Shown here piece after piece: positions 15,839 through 27,187 of a stretch of DNA of 64,000 nt. The notes beneath the pieces were generated by a model, which searched no databases, was not told where the DNA came from, and saw only the letters and a program-made list of their open reading frames with translations. The DNA is from Pseudomonas sp. GGS8. GTDB lineage: Bacteria > Pseudomonadota > Gammaproteobacteria > Pseudomonadales > Pseudomonadaceae. The DNA lies in the NCBI RefSeq assembly GCF_024168645.1, contig NZ_JALJWF010000001.1:1231001-1295000 (forward strand), written 5' to 3'. Numbering within the stretch: position 1 is the stretch's first letter; every line of letters starts with the position of its first letter. A program made the position numbers and the translations under genes.

Positions 15839-18800
15839 TTAAAAACGTCGCAAATCGAGCGTCATCGGCAGCTCGTCGTTGATTTCCAGGTTCGGTATCG
15901 GAAGTTTCCCAGGCGTATGTCCGATGCGGAAGAAACGCGCCATCCGCCGGCTCTCGGCCTCATTGGCGTTCACCGGCAGACTGTCGTAGTTGCGCCCACC
16001 TGGATGGGCGACATGGTACTGACAGCCGCCCAGCGAACGCCCCATCCAGGTGTCGAGCAAGTCGAACACCAGCGGTGCGTGGACCGGGATAGTCGGTTGC
16101 AGACAGTTGTACGGTTGCCAGGCACGGAAACGTACACCCGCGACGAACTCGCCGACCCGACCGGTAGGTTGCAACGGCACCGGGATGCCATTGCAGGTCA
16201 GCAGATAGCGTTGCGGCGGCAGCCCCGTAAGCTTGACCTGCAAGCGTTCCAGGGACGAATCCACATAACGCACCGTACCACCCGCGCTGCCCTCCTCGCC
16301 CAACACATGCCAGGGCTCCAGCGCCTGACGCAATTCCAGTTCGATGCCGCTGACGGCGTAGTCGCCGACCTTGGGAAAACGGAACGCCAGATGCGCGGCG
16401 AACCACTCGGCCCGTACCGGATAACCGGCGGCATTCAGATCAACGATGACGTCAGCGAAATCCTGCTCGATAAAGTGCGGCAACAGGAACCGATCGTGCA
16501 GCTCGGTGCCCCAACGCGCCAGTTTCGGCGGCGCATAAGGCTCGCGCCAGAACCGTGCCACCAGCGCCCGCAGCAACAACTGCTGAGCCAGGCTCATGCG
16601 CGCATGGGGCGGCATTTCAAAGGCTCGCAGTTCCAGCAGGCCGAGGCGTCCGGTGGCGCCGTCCGGCGAATAGAGCTTGTCGATGCAGAACTCGGCGCGG
16701 TGAGTGTTGCCGGTCACGTCGATCAGCAAATTACGCAGCAAGCGATCCACCAGCCATGGCGGGCACTCTTCACCCGGCTTCGGCATCTGCGCAAAAGCGA
16801 TTTCCAGTTCATACAATGAATCGTTGCGCGCTTCGTCCACCCGCGGTGCCTGGGATGTCGGGCCGATGAACAGGCCGGAAAACAGGTAGGACAAGGACGG
16901 GTGGTTATGCCAGTAGCTGATCAGGCTGCGCAGCAGGTCGGGACGGCGCAGAAACGGTGAGTCAGCCGGGGTCGCGCCCCCCAGGACGAAATGGTTACCG
17001 CCACCGGTGCCGGTGTGCCGGCCATCGATCATGAATTTCTCGGTGGTCAGCCGAGTCTGGCGCGCCTCTTCGTACAGAAATTCGGTACGTTCCACCAACT
17101 CGTCCCAGGTGGCGGACGGCTGGACGTTGACCTCGATCACGCCCGGATCCGGGGTAATGCGGAAGTTGCTCAGGCGCGGATCGCTCGGTGGCTCATAGCC
17201 TTCCAGCAGAACCGGGCAATGCAGTTCCTCAGCGGTGGCTTCGATGGCGGCGACCAGTTCCAGGTAGTCCTCGACCCGCTCCAGCGGCGGCATGAACAGG
17301 TACAACCGACCTTCGCGTGCTTCGGCGCAGAACGCGGTGCGGGTCAGCCAGTCGGCGGACTGGTCGATCTCGGGCACACGTTCGTCGGCCGTTTTCGGTT
17401 GAGCGTGATTTCGTAGCTGGTCGGTGCCCGGCAGCTCAGGGAAATCCTGATTCGGGTCCGTGGGGTGAATGAACGGGTACTCCGCGGCTTTCACCCATGG
17501 CTGCGAACCGAGCGGCAAGCGATACCCCAGTGGTGAATCCCCCGGCACCAGCCGGCAGTGCTCTTCGCGCAGGTACCAGCGACCGCTCTGCCATTGATCG
17601 CCCTTGGCGGTACGCGCCAGCGGCAGGACCTGACCGATGACTTTGTCCAGCCCTTGGCTGAAGACTTTGCGCAGGCGCGCACGCTCCAAAGGCTCTTCCA
17701 GGCGAGAGTCTTCAGCGCTGACGTTCTGCGGTAAAGCGCCTTCGCGCCAGAGGTAATAGAAATTGTCTTCGTAGGCCGGGAACACAAAGCGCGTCGGAAT
17801 TTTCAAGCGCTCGGCGACACTTGCCAGAAAACGCCCGGCCAGTTCGCCATCGGCGCCGTAATCTTCCCGCTCGTCGGCAATCAGCGCGTTGTTGTGCCAG
17901 ATCGGCACGCCATCGCGGCGCCAGTAGCAATTCAGCGACCAGCGCGGCAATTGCTCGCCGGGGTACCACTTGCCCTGGCCGAAATGCACCAGACCCTTGG
18001 GCGCGTAATGTTTGCGCATGCGCTGGAACAGTTCGGCAGAGAGGCGCCGTTTGTCTGGACCGAGCGCGGCGGTGTTCCACTCGGCGCCGTCCGGATCATC
18101 GATGGAAACGAATGTCGGCTCGCCGCCCATGGTCAGGCGCACGTCGCCCTCGAGCAAATCGGCATCGATCTGTCGGCCCAATGCCTGAATCGCCTGCCAT
18201 TGGTCTTCGGTGTAGGGTTTGGTAACCCGCGGTGCTTCCCAAATCCGCTCGACCGACATTTCGTGGGTGAATTCGCACTCGCACGGTTCCACCAAACCAC
18301 TGATCGGCGCCGCAGAGGACGGGTCGGGACTGCACGCCAACGGAATGTGTCCTTCACCGGCAAACAGCCCTGAGGTTGCGTCCAGGCCGATCCAGCCCGC
18401 ACCGGGCAGATAGACTTCACACCAGGCATGCAGGTCAGTGAAATCCACTTCGGTGCCCGAGGGACCGTCGAGGCTTTTGACGTCGGCGGTCAGCTGGATC
18501 AGGTAACCGGAAACGAATCGCGCCGCCAGGCCGAGGTTGCGCAGCAATTGCACCAGTAACCACGCCGAGTCACGGCAGGAGCCGGAGGCCTGTTCGAGGG
18601 TGTATTCCGGGGTCTGTACGCCCGGCTCCATACGAATCAGGTAACCGATGTCTTCGCTCAGGCGCTGGTTGAGTGCGACGAGGAAATCCACGCTGGGCAG
18701 CGGCGTGCGGTCGATGCCGTCCAGATAGGCCTTGAATGTCGGCGTCAGGGGCAAGGTTTCCAGATACGGCGCCAGCTCTTTGCGCTCATCCGCCGCGTAG

Positions 18801-19114
18801 GCGAAAGGGATCTTCTCGGCGTAGGGCTCGAGGAAGAAGTCGAACGGATTGAAGACCGCCATCTCGGCCAGCAGGTCGACCTCGATCCGCAGTTCATCGG
18901 TTTTCTCCGGGAACACCAACCGCGCCAGGTAATTGCCCTGGGGGTCTTGCTGCCAGTTGATGAAATGTTGCTCGGGCGAGACTTTCAGCGCATAGGACAG
19001 TATCCGCGTGCGGCTGTGGGCAGCCGGGCGCAGGCGAACGATCTGCGGACCGAGCTCGACGGCGCGGTCGTAGCGGTAATGCGTAACGTGGTGCAACGCG
19101 ACATGAATCGACAC
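15839..19114 (-). CDS. Large transglutaminase / DUF2126 protein
   Basis: 1091 residues. The start chosen is GTG at 19114, preceded by AGGAGG five bases upstream, giving MSIHVALHHVTHYRYDRAVE; a longer ATG frame to 19156 ignores that ribosome site. The N-terminal third holds a beta domain plus transglutaminase core with Cys in GSCRDSAWLL, His in DLHAWCEVYL and Asp in GWIGLDATSG. From about residue 300 onward is the DUF2126 region, with GGEPTFVSIDDPDGAEWN and long conserved stretches of unknown fold, and it likely includes a glutamine-synthetase-like carboxylate-binding part. It heads the three-gene operon with the ATP-grasp/alpha-E and short transglutaminase genes. Confidence 0.88.
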   Translation of the reverse strand: MSIHVALHHVTHYRYDRAVELGPQIVRLRPAAHSRTRILSYALKVSPEQHFINWQQDPQGNYLARLVFPEKTDELRIEVDLLAEMAVFNPFDFFLEPYAEKIPFAYAADERKELAPYLETLPLTPTFKAYLDGIDRTPLPSVDFLVALNQRLSEDIGYLIRMEPGVQTPEYTLEQASGSCRDSAWLLVQLLRNLGLAARFVSGYLIQLTADVKSLDGPSGTEVDFTDLHAWCEVYLPGAGWIGLDATSGLFAGEGHIPLACSPDPSSAAPISGLVEPCECEFTHEMSVERIWEAPRVTKPYTEDQWQAIQALGRQIDADLLEGDVRLTMGGEPTFVSIDDPDGAEWNTAALGPDKRRLSAELFQRMRKHYAPKGLVHFGQGKWYPGEQLPRWSLNCYWRRDGVPIWHNNALIADEREDYGADGELAGRFLASVAERLKIPTRFVFPAYEDNFYYLWREGALPQNVSAEDSRLEEPLERARLRKVFSQGLDKVIGQVLPLARTAKGDQWQSGRWYLREEHCRLVPGDSPLGYRLPLGSQPWVKAAEYPFIHPTDPNQDFPELPGTDQLRNHAQPKTADERVPEIDQSADWLTRTAFCAEAREGRLYLFMPPLERVEDYLELVAAIEATAEELHCPVLLEGYEPPSDPRLSNFRITPDPGVIEVNVQPSATWDELVERTEFLYEEARQTRLTTEKFMIDGRHTGTGGGNHFVLGGATPADSPFLRRPDLLRSLISYWHNHPSLSYLFSGLFIGPTSQAPRVDEARNDSLYELEIAFAQMPKPGEECPPWLVDRLLRNLLIDVTGNTHRAEFCIDKLYSPDGATGRLGLLELRAFEMPPHARMSLAQQLLLRALVARFWREPYAPPKLARWGTELHDRFLLPHFIEQDFADVIVDLNAAGYPVRAEWFAAHLAFRFPKVGDYAVSGIELELRQALEPWHVLGEEGSAGGTVRYVDSSLERLQVKLTGLPPQRYLLTCNGIPVPLQPTGRVGEFVAGVRFRAWQPYNCLQPTIPVHAPLVFDLLDTWMGRSLGGCQYHVAHPGGRNYDSLPVNANEAESRRMARFFRIGHTPGKLPIPNLEINDELPMTLDLRRF

Positions 19115-19303
19115 GGCGGCCTCCTGCGAGCCAGGGCATAGACACAAAGCGCGCAAGACTTATGCCAGAGCGGCGGTCATTGCGCTTTATCAACAGACCC
19201 CGGTGCAGTACAGCACCAAAACGGCGCCGTGGCTGCGGTTATAGTGCGAGGGCTGCACATATTTGTGGCGCACGTGTGAGAGGCGGGTGCTGAATCTACC
19301 CAA

Positions 19304-19753
19304 CTAACGGGCTTTGTGCTTTGCAATAACAGCTTGGCGCAAGTGACGTACTTCAAGCAGCTTCTGGCGCATCTCGCGGTGACGTTTGCTGTTGAGCAGC
19401 AATAGCGCCAGCAGTGGGAACAGCAACGTCACAGCATAAATCAGGGGATTTACCTCATATGCAATGGTGGGCAATACCCCAAGAAAACAAAGGGCCAGGA
19501 GTACGACCAGAGGCCGCACCCATTGCGGGCGACCGCGCGCGACCATGAAATGGCAGTGCACGACGATGAGGGTCAGCGCGATCCCCCCGAAAAAAGAGTA
19601 CTTGGCGTTGTCAGCCAACGGAAGGTTTCGAAAATAGCTTTCGAAAAACAAAGGCACCGCAAAGACCAGGGTAAAAATTGACGCGAATATTGCCCCCATG
19701 AAGACCGGGAAATACTTCGATAGAAAATAGCGAGTGCTGGGCAGCTCATTCAT
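19304..19753 (-). CDS. Small four-helix membrane protein, partner of the upstream gene (unrecognised)
   Basis: 149 residues with four clear membrane helices: about residues 13-37 (VFMGAIFASIFTLVFAVPLF), 49-70, 79-102 and 105-123. A basic cytoplasmic-type tail follows (SKRHREMRQKLLEVRHLRQA). It overlaps the preceding gene by four bases (ATGA), so translation is almost certainly coupled. I do not recognise a family. A small polytopic protein coupled to a protein with a long glycine/alanine-rich hydrophobic region recalls membrane immunity proteins that guard against pore-forming toxins, but this is a hypothesis from architecture alone. Confidence 0.7.
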   Translation of the reverse strand: MNELPSTRYFLSKYFPVFMGAIFASIFTLVFAVPLFFESYFRNLPLADNAKYSFFGGIALTLIVVHCHFMVARGRPQWVRPLVVLLALCFLGVLPTIAYEVNPLIYAVTLLFPLLALLLLNSKRHREMRQKLLEVRHLRQAVIAKHKAR

Positions 19754-20670
19754 TGCTCAGCCTCCTCGTACAGGCCTACGGCAATGGTGCGGACATTCCC
19801 CGAAATTGCACTGCCGGTAAAACCGATAGCGGCGCCCAAGGCGTCTTTTATCTGAGTGACCGTTGCATGCTTGACCTCGGTGGGTGTGAAACGCTTGGGC
19901 AATTCACCCGACAACTGCTTCAACTTGATCATCTTCGACGTCAAGCGCGGGTCGTTGATGCTCAATAGTTCTTTGGTCAGTTTGGCACGTTCCTGTCGAT
20001 TCAGCCCCCTGAGCACTTCCCTGACACTTTTCCCGGTCGTGGCCTTATTCAGCCTGACCAGTTTGAGTGTTGTCAGCGTGGATGCGCCTACCCCGACCAA
20101 GGACGCAGCATCCAGCGCAATCATGGTGTACTGGTACCACTCTTCGCTGTCGAGCTCATCGTTACGGGCAGGGTTGACGATCTCATTGCGGGTCCGATAG
20201 CCGCTGGCAAAACACTGCACTGAGCTGGCAGCCGCAGCGGTATAACCGAGCGCAGCGACCACCGTACTTGCCCCTGCCGAAAACGGAATAGCCACGGAGC
20301 CGCTGAGCACTACGATCCAGCCGATCACTGCACCCGCGCAGGACAACGTGGTATTGATTGCCTCTCCGACCAGTCGCGACTCTCTGGGATTGTCCTGAAC
20401 CTGTTGGACAAACTGCGCAGGCGCAATGTACTTCTGCGCCTCGCGCAAAATGATCCGCTTGGGCGTGATGCTGCAAATCGGCTTGAACTCGCGCAGGGTC
20501 ACTACGTTGAATTCAGCGTCAATGTACACCACGCCCGCGCCGACGATTCCGGGGTCGGCATCGATGGCGGCGAACAGGCGTGGCAGGTTGATCTGGCTTT
20601 CGATGCGTTGGCGGGCCATGAACTGGGAGGGGCTGTAGTCCATGCCGATGCCCGGTAAGGGGTTGCTCAT
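19750..20670 (-). CDS. 306-residue protein with Gly/Ala-rich hydrophobic segment (unrecognised; possible membrane-active effector)
   Basis: 306 residues from the ATG at 20670, with AAGGA eight bases upstream. It has no signal peptide. Residues 1-103 are mixed alpha/beta with FAAIDADPGIVGAGVVYID. Residues about 104-158 form one long Gly/Ala/Ser-rich hydrophobic stretch, including AGAVIGWIVVLSGSVAIPF and AALGYTAAAASSV, enough for two membrane hairpin helices. The C-terminal part is basic and helical, then a second hydrophobic patch (GAAIGFTGSAISG) lies near 280-291. I recognise no catalytic motif. The coupled 149-residue membrane protein and the lack of VgrG, PAAR or phage genes leave the role open. 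Confidence 0.7.
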   Translation of the reverse strand: MSNPLPGIGMDYSPSQFMARQRIESQINLPRLFAAIDADPGIVGAGVVYIDAEFNVVTLREFKPICSITPKRIILREAQKYIAPAQFVQQVQDNPRESRLVGEAINTTLSCAGAVIGWIVVLSGSVAIPFSAGASTVVAALGYTAAAASSVQCFASGYRTRNEIVNPARNDELDSEEWYQYTMIALDAASLVGVGASTLTTLKLVRLNKATTGKSVREVLRGLNRQERAKLTKELLSINDPRLTSKMIKLKQLSGELPKRFTPTEVKHATVTQIKDALGAAIGFTGSAISGNVRTIAVGLYEEAEQ

Positions 20671-20720
20671 GTGAATCGTCCTTGAGAATCGGGGGTGAAT
20701 CTTTATGCCTGTGCCGCCGT

Positions 20721-20748
20721 CATCGCGGGCGAGCCCGGCTCCCACAGG
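20721..20748. repeat. Single REP element
   Basis: ATCGCGGGCGAGCCCGGCTCCCACAGG, one copy of the Pseudomonas REP, in the space between the 306-residue gene and ygiQ. Confidence 0.75.
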
Positions 20749-20836
20749 ATTGGGCGTTATACAGGTAAATCGGTTGTCCGCGCAGCCATTGAAGTGCGCG
20801 TCACCTTAGCAAACAGGCCGCACACTCGCTAGAAAA

Positions 20837-20866
20837 CAAAACGCCAGCACTTAGGCTGGCGTTTTG
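20837..20866 (-). terminator. Rho-independent terminator after ygiQ
   Basis: ACGCCAG-CACTTAGG-CTGGCGT stem. Reading on the minus strand it is followed by TTTTGTTTTC. It begins 17 bases after the ygiQ stop. Confidence 0.85.
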
Positions 20867-20882
20867 CGATATGGCGCGCAGA

Positions 20883-23186
<2,304 letters not shown>

Positions 23187-23287
23187 GTCGATAACCGGTG
23201 TTGGCTTTCATTGAATTTCGCGGGCGCGGAATATAGCACAAATTTTGACCAATTCCGACGGCTATGGTCGGAAATTGCGGCGACCCC

Positions 23288-23352
23288 ATCGCGGGCAAGC
23301 CCGCCCCCACAAGTTCGGTGTAATCCCTGTGGGAGCGGGCTTGCCCGCGATG
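23288..23352. repeat. Inverted pair of REP elements
   Basis: ATCGCGGGCAAGCCCGCCCC and its mirror GGGAGCGGGCTTGCCCGCGAT, 12 bases apart, between ygiQ and dnaB. Confidence 0.88.
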
Positions 23353-23376
23353 AGGCCCGATCAGGCGATGTAGATA

Positions 23377-24774
23377 TTACTCATCGTCGTCGAAGTTGTA
23401 GCTACCCGGCGCCAGGTTTTCAAATCGGGTGTATTTGCCGATGAAGGCCAGGCGGATAAAGCCGATCGGGCCGTTCCGCTGCTTGCCGATAATGATTTCG
23501 GCAATGCCTTTGTGTTCGGTTTCCGGGTGATACACCTCGTCGCGGTAAACGAACATGATCACGTCGGCGTCCTGCTCGATCGCACCCGACTCCCGCAAGT
23601 CGGAGTTCACCGGGCGCTTGTTCGGGCGCTGTTCCAGGGAACGGTTGAGCTGGGACAGTGCCACTACCGGGCAGTTGAATTCCTTGGCCAGCGCTTTCAG
23701 GGACCGGGAGATCTCGGAAATCTCGTTCGTCCGGTTATCACCGCTGGAACCCGGGATCTGCATCAGTTGCAGGTAGTCGATCATGATCAGACCAATCTCA
23801 CCGTGCTCACGCACCAGACGACGGGTCCGGGCGCGCATTTCCGAGGGGCTGATACCCGCCGTGTCGTCGATGAACAACTTGCGATCGTTGAGCAGGTTGA
23901 CCGCCGACGTCAGGCGCGGCCAGTCGTCGTCTTCCAGGCGACCGGCCCGGACCTTGGTCTGGTCGATACGACCGAGGGACGACAGCATACGCATGATCAG
24001 CGATTCACCTGGCATCTCGAGGGAGTAAACCAGGACAGCCTTCTCGCTGCGCAGCACGGCGTTTTCCACCAGGTTCATCGCAAAGGTGGTTTTACCCATC
24101 GATGGACGGCCGGCGACGATGATCAGGTCGGACGGTTGCAGACCGCTGGTCTTCTCGTCGAGGTCGGTATAGCCGGTAGACAGGCCGGTAATGGCGTTGT
24201 CGGTGTTGAACAAGGTGTCGATGCGGTCGATGGCCTTGGTCAGCAGGTCGTTGACGCTGACCGGGCCGCCGGTTTTTGGACGAGCCTCGGCAATCTGGAA
24301 GATCTGCCGTTCGGCCTCGTCGAGAATCTCGGCGGCGGTGCGGCCTTCAGGGTTGAAAGCGCTGTCAGCGATTTCGGTACTGATGCCGATCAACTGGCGC
24401 AGGGTGGCCCGCTCGCGAACAATCTGGGCATAGGCCTTGATGTTGGCGACGGACGGCGTGTTTTTTGCCAGTTCGCCAAGGTAACCGAGACCGCCGACCT
24501 GGGACGTCTGACCTTCCTTGTCCAATTGCTCGGCCAGGGTCACGACGTCGATTGGCTGGTTCTGGTCCGCCAGCTTGGCGATGGCCCGGAAGATCAGGCG
24601 GTGGTCATGCCGATAGAAATCACCGTCGGAGACTTGATCGAGCACGCGCTCCCAGGCGTTATTGTCCAGCATCAGACCACCGAGCACAGCCTGTTCGGCC
24701 TCGATGGAATGCGGCGGCACCTTCAGGGCAGCGGTTTGCAGATCGTATTGCTCGGGAGCGGAGATATCGTTCAT
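23377..24774 (-). CDS. dnaB: Replicative DNA helicase DnaB
   Basis: 465-residue hexameric helicase that unwinds DNA ahead of the replisome. The N-terminal helical domain (PPHSIEAEQAVLGGLMLDN) spans about residues 10-110. The RecA-type ATPase domain carries Walker A GRPSMGKTT near residue 207 and a Walker B-like LIMIDYLQLM. The frame allows GTG at 24780 or ATG at 24774; the ATG gives the usual pseudomonad N-terminus MNDISAPEQYDLQT. It follows the rpsF-rpsR-DUF2232-rplI operon, as in other pseudomonads, but a terminator hairpin separates it from rplI. No intein or truncation is seen. Confidence 0.96.
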   Translation of the reverse strand: MNDISAPEQYDLQTAALKVPPHSIEAEQAVLGGLMLDNNAWERVLDQVSDGDFYRHDHRLIFRAIAKLADQNQPIDVVTLAEQLDKEGQTSQVGGLGYLGELAKNTPSVANIKAYAQIVRERATLRQLIGISTEIADSAFNPEGRTAAEILDEAERQIFQIAEARPKTGGPVSVNDLLTKAIDRIDTLFNTDNAITGLSTGYTDLDEKTSGLQPSDLIIVAGRPSMGKTTFAMNLVENAVLRSEKAVLVYSLEMPGESLIMRMLSSLGRIDQTKVRAGRLEDDDWPRLTSAVNLLNDRKLFIDDTAGISPSEMRARTRRLVREHGEIGLIMIDYLQLMQIPGSSGDNRTNEISEISRSLKALAKEFNCPVVALSQLNRSLEQRPNKRPVNSDLRESGAIEQDADVIMFVYRDEVYHPETEHKGIAEIIIGKQRNGPIGFIRLAFIGKYTRFENLAPGSYNFDDDE

Positions 24775-24823
24775 GGCCACTTGGTTTGTTTAGGAAAAGC
24801 AGGGGTTGTGAAAATCAGGAACC

Positions 24824-24865
24824 GCAGAAAGACAAAGGGCACGACCTGTAAACAGGATCGTGCCC
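24824..24865 (-). terminator. Terminator hairpin after rplI
   Basis: GGGCACGA-CCTG-TAAA-CAGG-ATCGTGCCC forms a long stem. On the minus strand it is followed by TTTGTCTTTC. It closes the ribosomal-protein operon ahead of dnaB. Confidence 0.75.
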
Positions 24866-24910
24866 GATGTTACCGGCAAGCACCCAAGGGTGCCAGCCGA
24901 CAAGTGCTGC

Positions 24911-25357
24911 TTAAGCTGCTACCACGACAACGCGTACGGTGGCTTCAACTTCGGCGTGCAGGTGCACGGCTACGTCGAATTCGCCTACGTTGCGGATGGT
25001 GCCGTTCGGCAGACGAACTTCGCTTTTTGCAACTTCAACGCCAGAGGCGGTCAGTGCATCAGCGATGTCGTGGGTGCCGATCGAACCGAACAGCTTGCCT
25101 TCGTCACCAGCGGTGGCAGTGATAGTCACTTCCAGCTCAGCCAGTTGGGCAGCACGGCTTTCAGCCGATGCTTTACGGTCTGCTGCGGCTTTTTCCAGCT
25201 CAGCGCGACGCTCTTCGAACGCAGCCAGGTTGGCTGGGGTCGCAGCGGTAGCTTTGCCGTAAGGCAGCAGGTAGTTACGACCGTAACCAGCCTTAACGTT
25301 CACTTTGTCACCCAGGTTGCCCAGGTTGGTGACTTTTTCCAGAAGGATCAGTTGCAT
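24911..25357 (-). CDS. rplI: 50S ribosomal protein L9
   Basis: 148-residue ribosomal protein that binds 23S rRNA near the L1 stalk and limits frameshifting. The N-terminal domain has the signature [19 protein letters not shown] and [14 protein letters not shown] long connecting helix (about residues 40-75, [19 protein letters not shown]) leads to the C-terminal domain ending in a valine-rich strand. AGGAT lies close before the ATG. It is the last gene of the rpsF-rpsR-DUF2232-rplI set, with a hairpin terminator after it. Confidence 0.98.
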   Translation of the reverse strand: MQLILLEKVTNLGNLGDKVNVKAGYGRNYLLPYGKATAATPANLAAFEERRAELEKAAADRKASAESRAAQLAELEVTITATAGDEGKLFGSIGTHDIADALTASGVEVAKSEVRLPNGTIRNVGEFDVAVHLHAEVEATVRVVVVAA

Positions 25358-25376
25358 GTGAAAATCCTCTTAACTT

Positions 25377-26270
25377 TTAACCTTCACCGTTCGCGCTATC
25401 GGCATCTTTCGGTGCCGAACGACCGCGAAAATCAATCAGGCTGTCGACGATGGCCAAGACCACCAGCAACGGATAGATCAGCTGCATGAACAGCAACAGC
25501 GTGACGTACAACCCCACCAGCCAGAACTTGGCCAGTCGCTTTTGCGCCACCAGCCCGTGAATCAGGGCCAGCCCGGCGAACACCAGCGGTACACTGCACA
25601 ACGGCGTCAACATGGCCATCTGCGGGCCAAGATTTGGCCCCAGAAGCATTAACGCCAGCAGCAACATCGCCGGCCCCAGCGGGATTCGGATGGCGCGAAA
25701 CTCGCGACCAAAACCACCCGGGTTGTACAACAACGCCTGCCAGTAGCGCCCGACAATCAGGCTCAGCACACTGACGATTTGCAACAAGGCCGCAATCAGG
25801 CCGGTCAGGACCGGTGCAATCAGGGACGCAAAGCGCGCTTGCTCGTCTACCGACAATTGCTGGTAGACCTCACCGAGTAGCGACGGCATAACTTTTATCA
25901 AAGCCTGCGCCAGCATCTCGATCTGGGGCGCAAAAGCCGCCCCCAGCACCACTGAAAACACCAATCCCATCGCTATGCTGACCAGCAGCACGCGGCTCCA
26001 GGACTCGCTTGCGCGCAAAACCAACGCAAGGCTCGAAGACCCCAGCAGCACCAGAAGTGCCCGAGGGTCGTCGGAGTAAAGCCACCAGATCAACGCCGGC
26101 AGCAGCCCCAGAGCAAGTACGCCAACGGCGTCCTTCAATCCGCGCCGCAGGAGCACAAGGCATCCGGCGGCAGCACCCAACCAATACAACAACGGCAATG
26201 TTGCGCATCCGGCCACTACCAGAGTGGCCTGCATACGGCCGCGCATGATGAACTCAGCTAAGGCGCGCAT
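25377..26270 (-). CDS. DUF2232/YybS-like integral membrane protein
   Basis: 297 residues with about eight hydrophobic helices, starting LAEFIMRGRMQATLVVAG. The C-terminal helices LFMQLIYPLLVVLAIVDSLIDFRGR end in a polar tail. Position between rpsR and rplI is the same as a conserved membrane-protein gene in P. aeruginosa (remembered as PA4933) and in other gammaproteobacteria. It resembles DUF2232/YybS proteins of unknown function. The gap to rplI is 19 bases and to rpsR 36 bases, so it is co-transcribed. It is not a ribosomal protein; any link to translation or membrane insertion is unproven. Confidence 0.82.
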   Translation of the reverse strand: MRALAEFIMRGRMQATLVVAGCATLPLLYWLGAAAGCLVLLRRGLKDAVGVLALGLLPALIWWLYSDDPRALLVLLGSSSLALVLRASESWSRVLLVSIAMGLVFSVVLGAAFAPQIEMLAQALIKVMPSLLGEVYQQLSVDEQARFASLIAPVLTGLIAALLQIVSVLSLIVGRYWQALLYNPGGFGREFRAIRIPLGPAMLLLALMLLGPNLGPQMAMLTPLCSVPLVFAGLALIHGLVAQKRLAKFWLVGLYVTLLLFMQLIYPLLVVLAIVDSLIDFRGRSAPKDADSANGEG

Positions 26271-26306
26271 GCATTCAATCCTTTGCTACGTGTCGACTGC
26301 CCGGTC

Positions 26307-26537
26307 TCAGCGGCCGTGGCTGTCGGTGTAGGCCAGCAGGGCCAGGAAGCGGGCGCGCTTGATAGCGGTGGCCAGCTGACGCTGATAACGTGCTTTGGTA
26401 CCGGTGATACGGCTTGGAACGATTTTGCCGGTCTCGGATACGTAAGCTTTCAGAGTGTTGAGATCTTTGTAATCGATCTCTTTCACGTCTTCAGCGGTGA
26501 AGCGGCAGAATTTACGACGACGGAAGAAACGTGCCAT
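26307..26537 (-). CDS. rpsR: 30S ribosomal protein S18
   Basis: 76-residue basic protein that pairs with S6 on the platform of the small subunit. Signatures are [21 protein letters not shown] and [20 protein letters not shown]. The single Cys at residue 11 is normal. It follows rpsF by 28 bases, which fits joint production with its partner S6. AGGAG is positioned just upstream of the ATG. Confidence 0.98.
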
Positions 26538-26565
26538 GTAATAGGCTCCTCAAAAGGTCCGTGGA

Positions 26566-26988
26566 TTACTCGTCAGCGTTATCGCTGGCGTCGCTGTCAT
26601 CACCATCAACGCTATCGGCGTCGGAGTGCTCAGGACGGTCGCGACGCTCACGGCGCTCACTGCGGTTTTCTTCAGCCTTGAGCATCTCGGATTGGCCGGT
26701 AACGGCTTCTTCGCGACGGATGACCAGGTTACGGATCACTGCATCGTTGTAGCGGAAGTTGTCTTCCAGCTCGGCCAGGGCCTTGCCAGTGCACTCAACG
26801 TTCAGCATCACGTAGTGAGCCTTGTGAACATTGTTGATTGCGTAGGCCAGTTGACGACGGCCCCAATCTTCCAGACGGTGGATTTTGCCGCCGTCTTCTT
26901 CGATCAGCTTGGTGTAACGCTCAACCATGCCGCCGACTTGCTCGCTTTGATCCGGGTGGACCAAAAAGATGATTTCGTAATGACGCAT
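26566..26988 (-). CDS. rpsF: 30S ribosomal protein S6
   Basis: 140 residues. The N-terminal S6 fold ([38 protein letters not shown]) occupies about residues 1-100. It is followed by a highly charged tail, first basic ([10 protein letters not shown]) then acidic ([18 protein letters not shown]). Such acidic tails are the target of RimK glutamylation in other bacteria. It is the first gene of the operon, with AAGGAG before the ATG. A good promoter and a leader hairpin of S6:S18 type lie upstream. Confidence 0.98.
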   Translation of the reverse strand: MRHYEIIFLVHPDQSEQVGGMVERYTKLIEEDGGKIHRLEDWGRRQLAYAINNVHKAHYVMLNVECTGKALAELEDNFRYNDAVIRNLVIRREEAVTGQSEMLKAEENRSERRERRDRPEHSDADSVDGDDSDASDNADE

Positions 26989-27009
26989 GAATGCTCCTTA
27001 CGGGTTGTA

Positions 27010-27034
27010 GCCTGCCGCTCAAAAGCGGTCAGAC
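27010..27034 (-). promoter_or_regulatory. Candidate S6:S18 leader hairpin before rpsF
   Basis: On the minus strand, GUCUG-A-CCGCU-UUUG-AGCGG-CAGGC forms a two-part stem with a bulge next to a CCG triplet, 22 bases before the rpsF start. S6:S18 complexes repress rpsF in several bacteria by binding a leader with a conserved CCG. The match is by position and shape, not a full consensus check. Confidence 0.45.
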
Positions 27035-27106
27035 AAGGAGTGAATGACACTAATGGACTTGCCAGCGATAGACACATGCGTGCCTGCCGTCACAGCAAGG
27101 GGCGCA

Positions 27107-27135
27107 ATTGTAGAGAAGGGTCGAGGGAGGCGCAA
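27107..27135 (-). promoter_or_regulatory. Sigma-70 promoter for rpsF operon
   Basis: TTGCGC (27130-27135) and TACAAT (27107-27112), read on the minus strand, are separated by 17 bases. Transcription would start near 27100 and give a leader of about 112 bases that contains the hairpin at 27010-27034. Confidence 0.55.
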
Positions 27136-27187
27136 GGCAATTGGTGATTATTTGAACAATCACCAATCTTCGTCCAAATACAAAACA

